This document shows positions 1-6,292 of a DNA stretch of 36,553 bases, one piece after another. Numbering within the stretch: position 1 is the stretch's first letter; each line of letters opens with the position of its first letter. The DNA lies in NCBI RefSeq assembly GCF_001270965.1, contig NZ_LGIA01000060.1, positions 1 to 36,553 on the forward strand, given 5' to 3'. The notes beneath the pieces are model-generated. The model saw nothing but the letters and a program-made list of their open reading frames with translations. It was not told the DNA's origin and made no database searches. Position numbers and translations under genes: made by a program. Source of the DNA: Sunxiuqinia dokdonensis. GTDB taxonomy: Bacteria; Bacteroidota; Bacteroidia; Bacteroidales; Prolixibacteraceae.

Positions 1-828
1 GGGTGCTATACCGTAGTTGATTCCAAGCTTCATCGAATTCTCCGCAGCCTGTTCAATCGTCAATCCGCCTTTCAGGTGAACATGAAAATCGATAACGGGA
101 AAGTTCGCCATATGCAGCTTGGTGATTTTGTTGTCCCATTCCTTATCTACGGGCGGCATTACGACATCGCCTTCGGGCAGCACTTTCAGCTGAATATCTT
201 TAAAATAAACGGTGCTGTTTGGATCGTGCGCCTGCAAAGCAAAACAACCGCGATCCAGAACCTTGTATTTGTCATTTTGGGCACGATCGGGTTGATCAGG
301 TTGAACGTAATCGACCACTTGCTTTTCATTCACAAAAATCTTCACCTGATTTTCAACAACTTTCACCCGCATTTCAAACCACTCATTATCGTCAACCGTA
401 GGGTAATACACATTGCGAATCCCGTAAAGGCTGCCTGTTTTTTTCAGTTCGACGTAATCTCCGGATCCGTGATGCGAGTTATTCACCTGAACTTCATAGC
501 CTTTTAGTGGCCAACCTTTCTCTTGTTTTTTTGAATGAATAAAAATGCCGGAATTGGAGCCCGGAGTGGTCATCACCATGGCTCTGAGTTCAAAATTTTT
601 GTAAATCCCGTTCTCTGATCCGCCGGTGTAGAACAGGTGTGCCCGGTCGCCCTGGCAAACAATGGCGCCATCGGTTACCCGAAACGATTCGGGATGTTCC
701 ATCGCTTCCCAACCATCCAGGTTTTCACCATTAAATAACGAAATCCATTCATCCTGATTCTTGTTCTGACAGGCGGAAACCAGCAGAATTGCAGCAAAGA
801 AAAAAACAGCGAGAAAAGTATTTTTCAT
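1..828 (-). CDS. DUF1080 (3-keto-glycoside hydrolase-type) lipoprotein with start of a C-terminal metal-hydrolase domain, partial
   Basis: The frame is open from an ATG at 828 to the window edge (276 codons), so the C-terminus is missing. The N-terminus is a lipoprotein signal with lipobox LVSAC (Cys20). Residues about 27-235 look like a DUF1080 / 3-keto-disaccharide hydrolase beta-sandwich: the hallmark FNGENLDGW is near the start, followed by SGIFIHSKK and GYEVQVNNS. From about residue 240 a second domain begins with VIDFHVHLKGG; the HxH (His249, His251) is typical of PHP/amidohydrolase metal-dependent hydrolases. Family knowledge links DUF1080 proteins to hydrolysis of 3-keto glycosides. 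It follows an MFS transporter on the same strand (57-nt gap), which suggests uptake plus hydrolysis of a sugar derivative. The DUF1080 call is firm; the second domain rests on about 30 visible residues. Confidence 0.85.
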   Translation of the reverse strand, partial: MKNTFLAVFFFAAILLVSACQNKNQDEWISLFNGENLDGWEAMEHPESFRVTDGAIVCQGDRAHLFYTGGSENGIYKNFELRAMVMTTPGSNSGIFIHSKKQEKGWPLKGYEVQVNNSHHGSGDYVELKKTGSLYGIRNVYYPTVDDNEWFEMRVKVVENQVKIFVNEKQVVDYVQPDQPDRAQNDKYKVLDRGCFALQAHDPNSTVYFKDIQLKVLPEGDVVMPPVDKEWDNKITKLHMANFPVIDFHVHLKGGLTIEQAAENSMKLGINYGIAP

Positions 829-839
829 GATATACGGTT

Positions 840-863
840 TTGTTGGTTATTCCAACAAAGATA
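840..863 (-). promoter_or_regulatory. Possible promoter -7 element and hairpin ahead of the DUF1080 gene
   Basis: On the minus strand TATCTTTG (856-863) matches the Bacteroidota -7 consensus TAnnTTTG, about 28 nt ahead of the ATG. A TTTT run, not a clean TTTG, lies about where the -33 box should be. A perfect 7-bp inverted repeat (TTGTTGG / CCAACAA, 840-846 and 852-858) overlaps it. It could be an operator, a leader hairpin or a weak terminator of the upstream MFS gene. Confidence 0.35.
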
Positions 864-884
864 AAGCTCCTGACGAAAAGCCGG

Positions 885-2225
885 CTATCGGCGGGCCAAT
901 TTTTCTTGTGGATTATCGGCTTTGAAAGCTGCGATGAAGTTGATCCCGACAATGGCCAAACACAAATAAGCCGCCCAGGCATATGAGCCCATTTCGGTGA
1001 AGGAAAAGCTAAACAACAAAGGCCCCATGGCACTAAAGAACACCAGGGAACTCATGGCAAATCCACTGATTGCACCCAAATGTTGTCGCCCATAAAACCT
1101 GGGCCAGACAACACTCGTCAACACACTAAACAAGCCGCCAACAATTCCATTTCCAACAATCATAAAAAGGTAAGGCAGTCCGGGTGATAGCAATGATAAG
1201 CTGACGAGCGAAACCATTTGTCCAAATAAAAATACCAACAGCAAATATTTCATTTTAATATGATCGCTGAGCCAACCGCCAGCCAGCGAAATAAAAACAG
1301 AGATGGCCGATGTGGGTAAAAAAACAGCCAGTGCCACTGTTTTATCCATATTGGCCGATTCAAAAATTGAAACCAAATTGAAGGTAAAGCCGGTAATATA
1401 TAGCGCTTGCATGGACAAAGCCACGACCATAACCCAAAATGGCAACGATCGCTGGGCTTCTTTCAGGGTGAATTGCTTTTCGGCCTTATGCATCACGCGC
1501 TGCTGTTCTTCAATTCGCTCAACACTGTCTCCATCCTGTTCCAATCCACAATCTTCCGGGTTATCGCGAAAAAAGATGAGGACAATCAAGCTAAAGCCAA
1601 AACCAGCAACAAGCGCCAAAAAAATCCATGCCCAACGCCAACTGTAAGCTTCAATTAAATAGTCAAAAACCAGTGGTGAAATAGCAAAACCCAGCGAAAC
1701 GAATACACTGCTTATTCCGTTGGCCAGGCCACGTTTGCGGTTAAACCACTTCATCATCATATTGCGCGAAAGCATGGTTAACACGCCCTGCCCGGCAAAT
1801 CGCAACATGAAAAAACCAATGGTAATGATGATGAAACTCAAATAAAACTGAAAAGAAGCAATATGCAACAACTTGCCTAAACTAAAGGCAATGCGATCGA
1901 CCTGACTCAGGTAGATCAATATGAAACCCAAAGCGATGGTAATGATGGTCCCCAACCACCGGGCACCAATTTTATCGTAAACTTTTCCGGCACGGGTTAG
2001 CACAAACGAACTAGCAATGGTTCCGATCAAATAAGCCGTACTCAGCTCATTCCTGTCGAACCGAAGGGCATCAATTAAATGGTCGGTGAAGGTCGAAACC
2101 CCCATTGTTTGCCCCGGCACGCTCATAATAATACCCAAGGTTCCCCACAACACGATGAACCACCCGTAAAACACAGGCGACTTGGCAGGACTGAAAGGGA
2201 CATGATTGTATTGCTCTTTAAACAT
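885..2225 (-). CDS. Major facilitator superfamily transporter
   Basis: A 446-aa integral inner-membrane protein with about 12 hydrophobic segments, the normal MFS size. The N-terminal segment FYGWFIVLWGTLGIIMSVPG and the following TDHLI resemble oxalate/formate- and monocarboxylate-type MFS carriers. A charged central loop (about residues 220-255, with EDCGLEQDGDSVERIEEQQR) separates the two six-helix halves. It starts at an ATG at 2225. It lies directly upstream of the DUF1080 lipoprotein on the same strand, so it probably imports the product of that enzyme or a related organic acid or sugar; this is inference. It is transcribed divergently from the gene at 2393. The substrate is unknown. 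Confidence 0.88.
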   Translation of the reverse strand: MFKEQYNHVPFSPAKSPVFYGWFIVLWGTLGIIMSVPGQTMGVSTFTDHLIDALRFDRNELSTAYLIGTIASSFVLTRAGKVYDKIGARWLGTIITIALGFILIYLSQVDRIAFSLGKLLHIASFQFYLSFIIITIGFFMLRFAGQGVLTMLSRNMMMKWFNRKRGLANGISSVFVSLGFAISPLVFDYLIEAYSWRWAWIFLALVAGFGFSLIVLIFFRDNPEDCGLEQDGDSVERIEEQQRVMHKAEKQFTLKEAQRSLPFWVMVVALSMQALYITGFTFNLVSIFESANMDKTVALAVFLPTSAISVFISLAGGWLSDHIKMKYLLLVFLFGQMVSLVSLSLLSPGLPYLFMIVGNGIVGGLFSVLTSVVWPRFYGRQHLGAISGFAMSSLVFFSAMGPLLFSFSFTEMGSYAWAAYLCLAIVGINFIAAFKADNPQEKLARR

Positions 2226-2335
2226 CCTGCAAAGCTACCTGTAAATTCAACAGCTTTTTGTATGCCCTGCCCCTTCAAAACACTTTTTACAATTTCTTAA
2301 AAAGAGATTTCTATCTTTTTATGATTTTCTTTTAC

Positions 2336-2343
2336 TACTTTTG
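2336..2343 (+). promoter_or_regulatory. Possible -7 promoter element (TACTTTTG)
   Basis: TACTTTTG fits the Bacteroidota TAnnTTTG element and lies about 50 nt ahead of the ATG at 2393, in the divergent intergenic region. I do not see a clear -33 TTTG at 19-21 nt upstream, so this is a weak call. Confidence 0.3.
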
Positions 2344-2392
2344 CCGCAGCAAACTGAAATCGGAAGAGTTGAGATTCAAAGTATTGTGAAGC

Positions 2393-3523
2393 ATGAAGCG
2401 GATAAAATACCTCTTACCATTATTCCTTGTGGTTGTCAGCCTGTCGGGTAAAAAACCGGATCAGGTGCAATACTTTCATGCGCCAACATTTGATGCCAAG
2501 CATTTGGAAAACTCTTTTGAACTGGTCGATTTCAACGACACCATTCCCAACGACACCTTATTCATTGTAAAAAACGAAACTGGTTTAATTCATTCCTACT
2601 TCCGGAATATTTTGACGGGTGTGTGTATTGATGGCGAATGCCGCTTGCTTGACATCACCCTGCATTGGACGGTTACCGGGCGCTACCTGGGCTTCCGGTT
2701 GCCTCAAGGCGAATTTCTAAGTAAATCGGAGCACGAACCATTTCTGAAAAAGGATTACGAGCGCTTGCATGAATTGCTGGCTGATCCGTTCTCCGCGTTG
2801 GGCAATTACAAAATAGACGAATTGGTTCCGAAAGTTGATGAAAATGATGTAGATGGCGTAACAGCAGCAACCATTCCCGGAGTAGAAGATTACATTGTTG
2901 AAGATGCGGTTTATTCAACCTACACCATCTGGCACATTGTTCATGGAAACACCCGAAAGCTGATTGAAAACCACACACGCGAAAACCTCCAGCCCAGTTT
3001 GCTGGTTGAAATTCTTGACAGTAAAAACAACAGTGATCGGGTTTGGGGGTTGGAAAACCTGCCAGGCGAACTGACCCGGACGACCGAACTTGAAATGAAA
3101 CTATTTGAGCTAATCGCAAACGAAGATCCGACGATTTCAGGAAAAGCCATTGAAAGTATTTCGCCTGCGATGCTAGCCGACGAGCAAAAACAGCTCCAAT
3201 TGTTTTCCTATTTTGATAACAGTTCGTTTTCCTCGCAGCGGAAGATCCTCAACAAGCTGGAAAAAGCTCCTTTTCTTGCTTCGACAATTGAATTTCGATT
3301 GGCTGAAAAGCTATCCAGCCTCAATGGATCGATGATCAAGAATGTATTGGATCTCTTTACAATACACCAAATTAAGCAAGTCGAAAGTGAAGAAATTATA
3401 GCCGGGCTGCTTGATCACGAAAATGAGTTCATTGCGAGAAAAGCCTTTCAGTTTCTGGAGAAACACCCGACCGACAACAAGAAAATTGAGCGGCAACTGA
3501 GGAAACACGAAAACCGATTCTGA
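2393..3523 (+). CDS. Secreted hypothetical protein with FMN-binding-like motif and HEAT-like C-terminal half
   Basis: A 376-aa protein not recognised as a named family. Residues 1-19 are a signal peptide (KRIKYLLPLFLVVVSLSG), so it is probably periplasmic. Residues 154-160 read DGVTAAT, which resembles the D-G-[VI]-[ST]-G-A-T motif of FMN-binding domains except that the Gly is Ala; the preceding segment includes a C-x4-C pair (VCIDGEC). From about residue 205 the protein becomes helical with repeats reminiscent of HEAT units (LLVEILDSK, KLFELIANEDP, IIAGLLDHENEFIARKAFQF). It stands alone, divergent from the MFS gene and convergent with the GT2 gene that ends at 3541. The function is unknown; a redox or electron-transfer accessory role would be a guess. 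Confidence 0.75.
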   Translation: MKRIKYLLPLFLVVVSLSGKKPDQVQYFHAPTFDAKHLENSFELVDFNDTIPNDTLFIVKNETGLIHSYFRNILTGVCIDGECRLLDITLHWTVTGRYLGFRLPQGEFLSKSEHEPFLKKDYERLHELLADPFSALGNYKIDELVPKVDENDVDGVTAATIPGVEDYIVEDAVYSTYTIWHIVHGNTRKLIENHTRENLQPSLLVEILDSKNNSDRVWGLENLPGELTRTTELEMKLFELIANEDPTISGKAIESISPAMLADEQKQLQLFSYFDNSSFSSQRKILNKLEKAPFLASTIEFRLAEKLSSLNGSMIKNVLDLFTIHQIKQVESEEIIAGLLDHENEFIARKAFQFLEKHPTDNKKIERQLRKHENRF

Positions 3524-3540
3524 AAGGCGACGGAGCTCGG

Positions 3541-4494
3541 CTAGCCCAAAGTATCCTCAATCAGGTATTTGTTTCGGTCAGCCGAATTTCGGGAAACCAA
3601 TTCGCTGATAAAACCCGCTAAAAAAAGCTGCGTTCCAATGATCATTGCCGTCAGGGCCATGTAAAAATAGGGATTGTCGGTTACCCTCGGGGCCGACACA
3701 TGCTGCGACAAAGCCATTAGCTTATTTACGCCCACAGTTACTGTTGCTATCAAACCAACTAAAAACATCAATGAGCCCAGCACACCGAAAAAGTGCATCG
3801 GTTTTTTGCTAAACCTCGAAATAAAAATGACCGAAAGCAAATCCAGCGGGCCACGGATAAACCGCTCCATGCCAAATTTGGTCTCCCCATACTTCCGCTC
3901 CTGGTGCTTGACGACTTTTTCGCCTATCTTTTTAAATCCAGCCCATTTGGCTAAAACCGGGATGTAGCGATGCATTTCACCGTACACTTCAATCGATTTC
4001 ACCACCTGGCTCCGATAGGCTTTCAGCCCACAGTTAAAATCATGAATTTTAATGCCAGTCATCCGGCGGGCAGTCCAATTGTAAAATTTACTGGGAATAT
4101 TTTTTGATAAAACCGGGTCGTGCCGTTTCTTCTTCCACCCCGAAACCAGATCGTAGTTCTGCTCGGTAATCATTTGGTACAATTCCGGGATTTCCTCCGG
4201 GTTGTCCTGCAAATCAGCATCCATGGTAACCACCACGTCGCCTTTTGTCTCGGCAAAGCCGGCATACAAAGCGGCAGATTTTCCGTAGTTCCTCCTGAAT
4301 TTAATACCCCGAACGTTCGAATTGTCGCGGTTTAAGTTTTGAATCACTTTCCAAGAACGGTCATTGCTGCCATCGTCAACCAAAATAATCTCATAGGAAA
4401 ATTGATGGTCATCCATCACTTGCTTAATCCAGCTTGTCAGCTCCGGCAACGACTCTTCTTCGTTAAACAAAGGAATAACTACGGAAATGTTCAT
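3541..4494 (-). CDS. GT2-family membrane glycosyltransferase (DPM1/GtrB/ArnC-like)
   Basis: A 317-aa protein. The N-terminus NISVVIPLFNEEESLPEL is the standard GT-A fold opening, with the nucleotide-binding LVDDGSNDRSW at 39-49 and a DAD metal-binding motif at 92-94 (MDADLQDNPEE). Two C-terminal transmembrane segments lie at about 233-255 and 277-300, as in bacterial polyprenyl-phosphate sugar transferases of the GtrB/ArnC/DPM1 group, which move a sugar from a nucleotide donor to undecaprenyl phosphate at the inner membrane. The start codon is 6 nt past the end of the DUF4199 gene, so the two form an operon; the pairing recurs in Bacteroidota. Donor and acceptor are not determined. Confidence 0.9.
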   Translation of the reverse strand: MNISVVIPLFNEEESLPELTSWIKQVMDDHQFSYEIILVDDGSNDRSWKVIQNLNRDNSNVRGIKFRRNYGKSAALYAGFAETKGDVVVTMDADLQDNPEEIPELYQMITEQNYDLVSGWKKKRHDPVLSKNIPSKFYNWTARRMTGIKIHDFNCGLKAYRSQVVKSIEVYGEMHRYIPVLAKWAGFKKIGEKVVKHQERKYGETKFGMERFIRGPLDLLSVIFISRFSKKPMHFFGVLGSLMFLVGLIATVTVGVNKLMALSQHVSAPRVTDNPYFYMALTAMIIGTQLFLAGFISELVSRNSADRNKYLIEDTLG

Positions 4495-4500
4495 GCTTGT

Positions 4501-5052
4501 CTATTCTTCAGATTTGACCTCTCCCATTGCTTCATCAAAAGCGTTTTCATCGGCTTTTCGCTTGATAAAGATTGAAGTGACCAAAGATATAATAAATCCA
4601 ATGAACGCGAAGGTGAATAAACTGGAAATGACAATCAGTAAAGGGCTTTGGAACTTATTCATCATCTCGCCAGCCGCCTCAATCTGATCATCCGATAATC
4701 CTTGCTGCATCAATGCTTCTTCCTGCATAATTCGAATTTGCTCCATCAGGCTGGGGTCAACTTTCATAAGAATCACACTGTAGAGCGCATTTAAAACGCC
4801 GGCAAAAAGCATAATAGCCACACCAAAGCCCAGTGCCTTGCTATAGTCGATGTAACCTCCCAACTCAGTATCGCGATAGCTTTTCTGACATAAATAAATA
4901 CCCACGGCCATAATCACCCATGTGACCAACCCCAAGGTCTGATTCATACTTTCGCCTAAAACATAGAGAACCACATTGTATAGGATGAGCGCCACGGCCA
5001 GGTAAATTCCATACGTCATTGCTGACTTCCAAAAGGTAGATTTTTGTTCCAT
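4501..5052 (-). CDS. DUF4199 family membrane protein
   Basis: A 183-aa protein with four predicted transmembrane helices: about 10-30 (MTYGIYLAVALILYNVVLYV), 38-55, 72-95 and 135-160. Between helices 3 and 4 is a long acidic amphipathic stretch (DPSLMEQIRIMQEEALMQQG). This layout matches DUF4199, a Bacteroidota family of unknown function. It is first in an operon with the GT2 glycosyltransferase. The C-terminal tail is charged and probably cytoplasmic. Confidence 0.85.
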   Translation of the reverse strand: MEQKSTFWKSAMTYGIYLAVALILYNVVLYVLGESMNQTLGLVTWVIMAVGIYLCQKSYRDTELGGYIDYSKALGFGVAIMLFAGVLNALYSVILMKVDPSLMEQIRIMQEEALMQQGLSDDQIEAAGEMMNKFQSPLLIVISSLFTFAFIGFIISLVTSIFIKRKADENAFDEAMGEVKSEE

Positions 5053-5078
5053 GATTAATATGATTTATTGGTACACGA

Positions 5079-5086
5079 CAAATATA
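5079..5086 (-). promoter_or_regulatory. Likely -7 element of the DUF4199-GT2 operon
   Basis: The minus strand reads TATATTTG, an exact TAnnTTTG match, 26 nt ahead of the ATG at 5052. The expected -33 position carries GTTC, not TTTG, so only the -7 element is well supported. Confidence 0.4.
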
Positions 5087-5225
5087 TTGGATTTTTCAGA
5101 AGAACACTTTACAGAGCTGCTATTTAGTTGGAATAAAATTCTGAAAAAAACGCTAAAACATGTGGCTGATCAATAATTGATTAGAAAAACGAGTTCAAAA
5201 AAAAGCAGTCCAAAGGCAAATTTCG

Positions 5226-5256
5226 TTTGCCGGGTATTCAATTTTTTCTACTTTTG
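5226..5256 (+). promoter_or_regulatory. Promoter of the SRP RNA-tRNA operon
   Basis: TTTG (5226-5229) is followed after exactly 19 nt by TACTTTTG (5249-5256). This is a complete Bacteroidota housekeeping promoter (-33 TTTG, -7 TAnnTTTG). Transcription should start near 5261, which is the first base expected for the SRP RNA. Confidence 0.75.
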
Positions 5257-5260
5257 TCGC

Positions 5261-5360
5261 CGGGTAAGTCCTGTGCGACCAGCTCCCGCTGAATCCCCCC
5301 AGGGTCGGAAGGCAGCAAGGGTAGGCGGTTGTAGCGGTGCGACACAGGTAGCTTACCCAC
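5261..5360 (+). ncRNA. ffs: Signal recognition particle RNA, small bacterial type (4.5S)
   Basis: A roughly 100-nt hairpin RNA. The apical domain has the conserved block AGGGTCGGAAGGCAGCAAGG, with the GGAA tetraloop and AGCA internal loop that bind Ffh. The stem is visible as GGGTAAG (5262-5268) with CTTACCC (5352-5358) and CCTGTG (5270-5275) with CACAGG (5343-5348). It acts with Ffh/FtsY in co-translational targeting of membrane proteins. There is no terminator of its own: tRNA-Thr begins 2-4 nt after the end of the stem. The exact 3' end is inferred. Confidence 0.93.
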
Positions 5361-5362
5361 CT

Positions 5363-5436
5363 GCCGAATTAGCTCAGTTGGCCAGAGCACGTGATTTGTA
5401 ATCTCGGGGTCCTCAGTTCGAATCTGAGATTCGGCT
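5363..5436 (+). tRNA. tRNA-Thr (anticodon TGT)
   Basis: A full cloverleaf: acceptor GCCGAAT (5363-5369) with ATTCGGC (5429-5435), D-arm GCTC...GAGC, anticodon loop TTTGTAA (5395-5401) with TGT at 5397-5399, and T-loop TTCGAAT. CCA is not encoded. The anticodon stem appears to carry one T-T mismatch. It begins almost directly at the 3' end of the SRP RNA. Confidence 0.95.
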
Positions 5437-5450
5437 CAAAAATAAGGAGA

Positions 5451-5506
5451 AATCCAATTGGCAAAAATCCAAAATCATTGGAGTTTGGAATTTGAATAAT
5501 TGGATT
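5451..5506 (+). repeat. Imperfect palindrome in the tRNA-Thr/tRNA-Tyr spacer
   Basis: AATCCAATT (5451-5459) is the exact reverse complement of AATTGGATT (5498-5506), with an AT-rich middle that contains further partial complements (ATCCAAAATCATTGGAGTTT). Together it would fold into a hairpin between the two tRNAs. Confidence 0.5.
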
Positions 5507-5527
5507 TTGTTGTTTGAAATATTGTTT

Positions 5528-5610
5528 GGGGAGATACCAAAGCGGCCAACTGGGGCAGACTGTAAATCTGCTGTCTTATGACTTCGTAGGTTCGAATCCT
5601 GCTCTCCCCA
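5528..5610 (+). tRNA. tRNA-Tyr (anticodon GTA)
   Basis: An 83-nt class II tRNA with a long variable arm. The acceptor is GGGGAGA (5528-5534) with TCTCCCC (5603-5609); the anticodon stem is GCAGA/TCTGC around loop CTGTAAA with GTA at 5562-5564; the T-loop is TTCGAAT. CCA is not encoded. Confidence 0.95.
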
Positions 5611-5623
5611 CAACAGAGTTGAA

Positions 5624-5675
5624 AGTTCCAAGTTCAGTTGCCAGTTGATCAACCTGAAACTGAAAACTTGGAACT
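5624..5675 (+). repeat. Long imperfect palindrome in the tRNA-Tyr/tRNA-Gly spacer
   Basis: AGTTCCAAGTT (5624-5634) is the exact reverse complement of AACTTGGAACT (5665-5675). TTCAGTT (5633-5639) pairs with AACTGAA (5658-5664), and the centre holds the perfect palindrome GTTGATCAAC (5644-5653). It is a 52-nt hairpin-forming spacer within the stable-RNA transcript. Confidence 0.6.
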
Positions 5676-5687
5676 GAAAACTAAAAT

Positions 5688-5760
5688 GCGGGAGTAGCTC
5701 AGCTGATAGAGCATTAGCCTTCCAAGCTAAGGGTCGCGAGTTTGAATCTCGTCTCCCGCT
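5688..5760 (+). tRNA. tRNA-Gly (anticodon TCC)
   Basis: A 73-nt cloverleaf: acceptor GCGGGAG (5688-5694) with CTCCCGC (5753-5759), discriminator T, anticodon stem TTAGC/GCTAA with TCC at 5721-5723, and T-loop TTTGAAT. It is the last tRNA of the operon. Confidence 0.95.
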
Positions 5761-5770
5761 CATATAAAAA

Positions 5771-5801
5771 GGTTGTCAATTAAATTTGACAGCCTTTTTT
5801 T
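5771..5801 (+). terminator. Rho-independent terminator of the SRP-tRNA operon
   Basis: A 9-bp stem GGTTGTCAA (5771-5779) / TTGACAGCC (5786-5794) with one G-T pair and a 6-nt loop, followed by seven T. It lies 10 nt past tRNA-Gly. Confidence 0.85.
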
Positions 5802-5949
5802 GATAGAATCTATAACTCATCACTATTATCTATTGTGTTTTCAAAACCAATAAGGCTTGACAATGTTTAAACTTGTACAATCCACACAATTCGAAAAAAC
5901 CAATCACAATTAATCTTCTGACCCATTGAAGCTTTCGTACGGTTAGTAT

Positions 5950-5970
5950 TTCGAATAATTATTATACGAA
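5950..5970 (+). promoter_or_regulatory. 21-nt near-perfect palindrome upstream of the thioredoxin gene
   Basis: TTCGAATAATT followed by ATTATACGAA forms a dyad centred on 5960 with nine of ten base pairs. It ends 13 nt ahead of the ATG at 5984. It could be an operator or a leader hairpin; no -7/-33 pair was recognised near it. Confidence 0.4.
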
Positions 5971-5983
5971 AAGAAGATAGCAG

Positions 5984-6292
5984 ATGAGACAAAAATTCAA
6001 CAGAATTATTAAGTCGGAGCGCCCGGTTTTAGTCGATTTTTATGCGGATTGGTGCCAACCATGCAAGGACATCCCTCCAATTCTAAAAGAAGTAAAAAGC
6101 ACCTTCAAGGAAAGTATCCGGATTATAAAAGTGAATGTTGATAACAACCCTTTTATTGCGTCCCACTATCAGGTAAGAAGCATTCCCACATTGATTCTTT
6201 TTAAACGTGGATCTGTTCAATGGACCGGAGAGGGAATCGTGGATCAATCGGAATTAAACTCCGTAATCACCCAGCATCTCAACCGCAACTAA
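5984..6292 (+). CDS. Thioredoxin
   Basis: A 102-aa single thioredoxin fold without signal peptide, so cytoplasmic. The active site WCQPC (Trp23-Cys27) has Gln where classic thioredoxin has Gly. The preceding strand is PVLVDFYAD and the cis-proline segment is SIPTLILF (Pro68). The usual role is disulfide reduction of client proteins with thioredoxin reductase as electron donor; the altered inter-cysteine residue suggests a changed redox potential or client range (inference). Its TAA overlaps the stop codon of the convergent TPR gene by 3-4 nt. A palindrome lies just upstream. Confidence 0.9.
   Translation: MRQKFNRIIKSERPVLVDFYADWCQPCKDIPPILKEVKSTFKESIRIIKVNVDNNPFIASHYQVRSIPTLILFKRGSVQWTGEGIVDQSELNSVITQHLNRN

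Noticed and set aside
2230-2237. TAGCTTTG on the minus strand as promoter of the MFS gene
   Set aside because: It ends only 4 nt from the ATG, which would require a leaderless or absent 5' end, and no -33 box is at the right spacing.
5177-5401. A plus-strand ORF of 74 codons over the SRP RNA
   Set aside because: The conserved SRP RNA and tRNA-Thr structures explain this sequence fully.
5413-5763. A 116-codon minus-strand ORF across tRNA-Tyr and tRNA-Gly
   Set aside because: It is antisense to two clear tRNAs; its DSNLRSHKTADLQSAPVG-type residues are the usual false translation of tRNA genes.
5688-5983. Expected tRNA-Thr/tuf continuation of the Thr-Tyr-Gly tRNA cluster
   Set aside because: In many Bacteroidota such tRNAs precede tuf, but here a terminator and the thioredoxin gene follow; no tuf is present.
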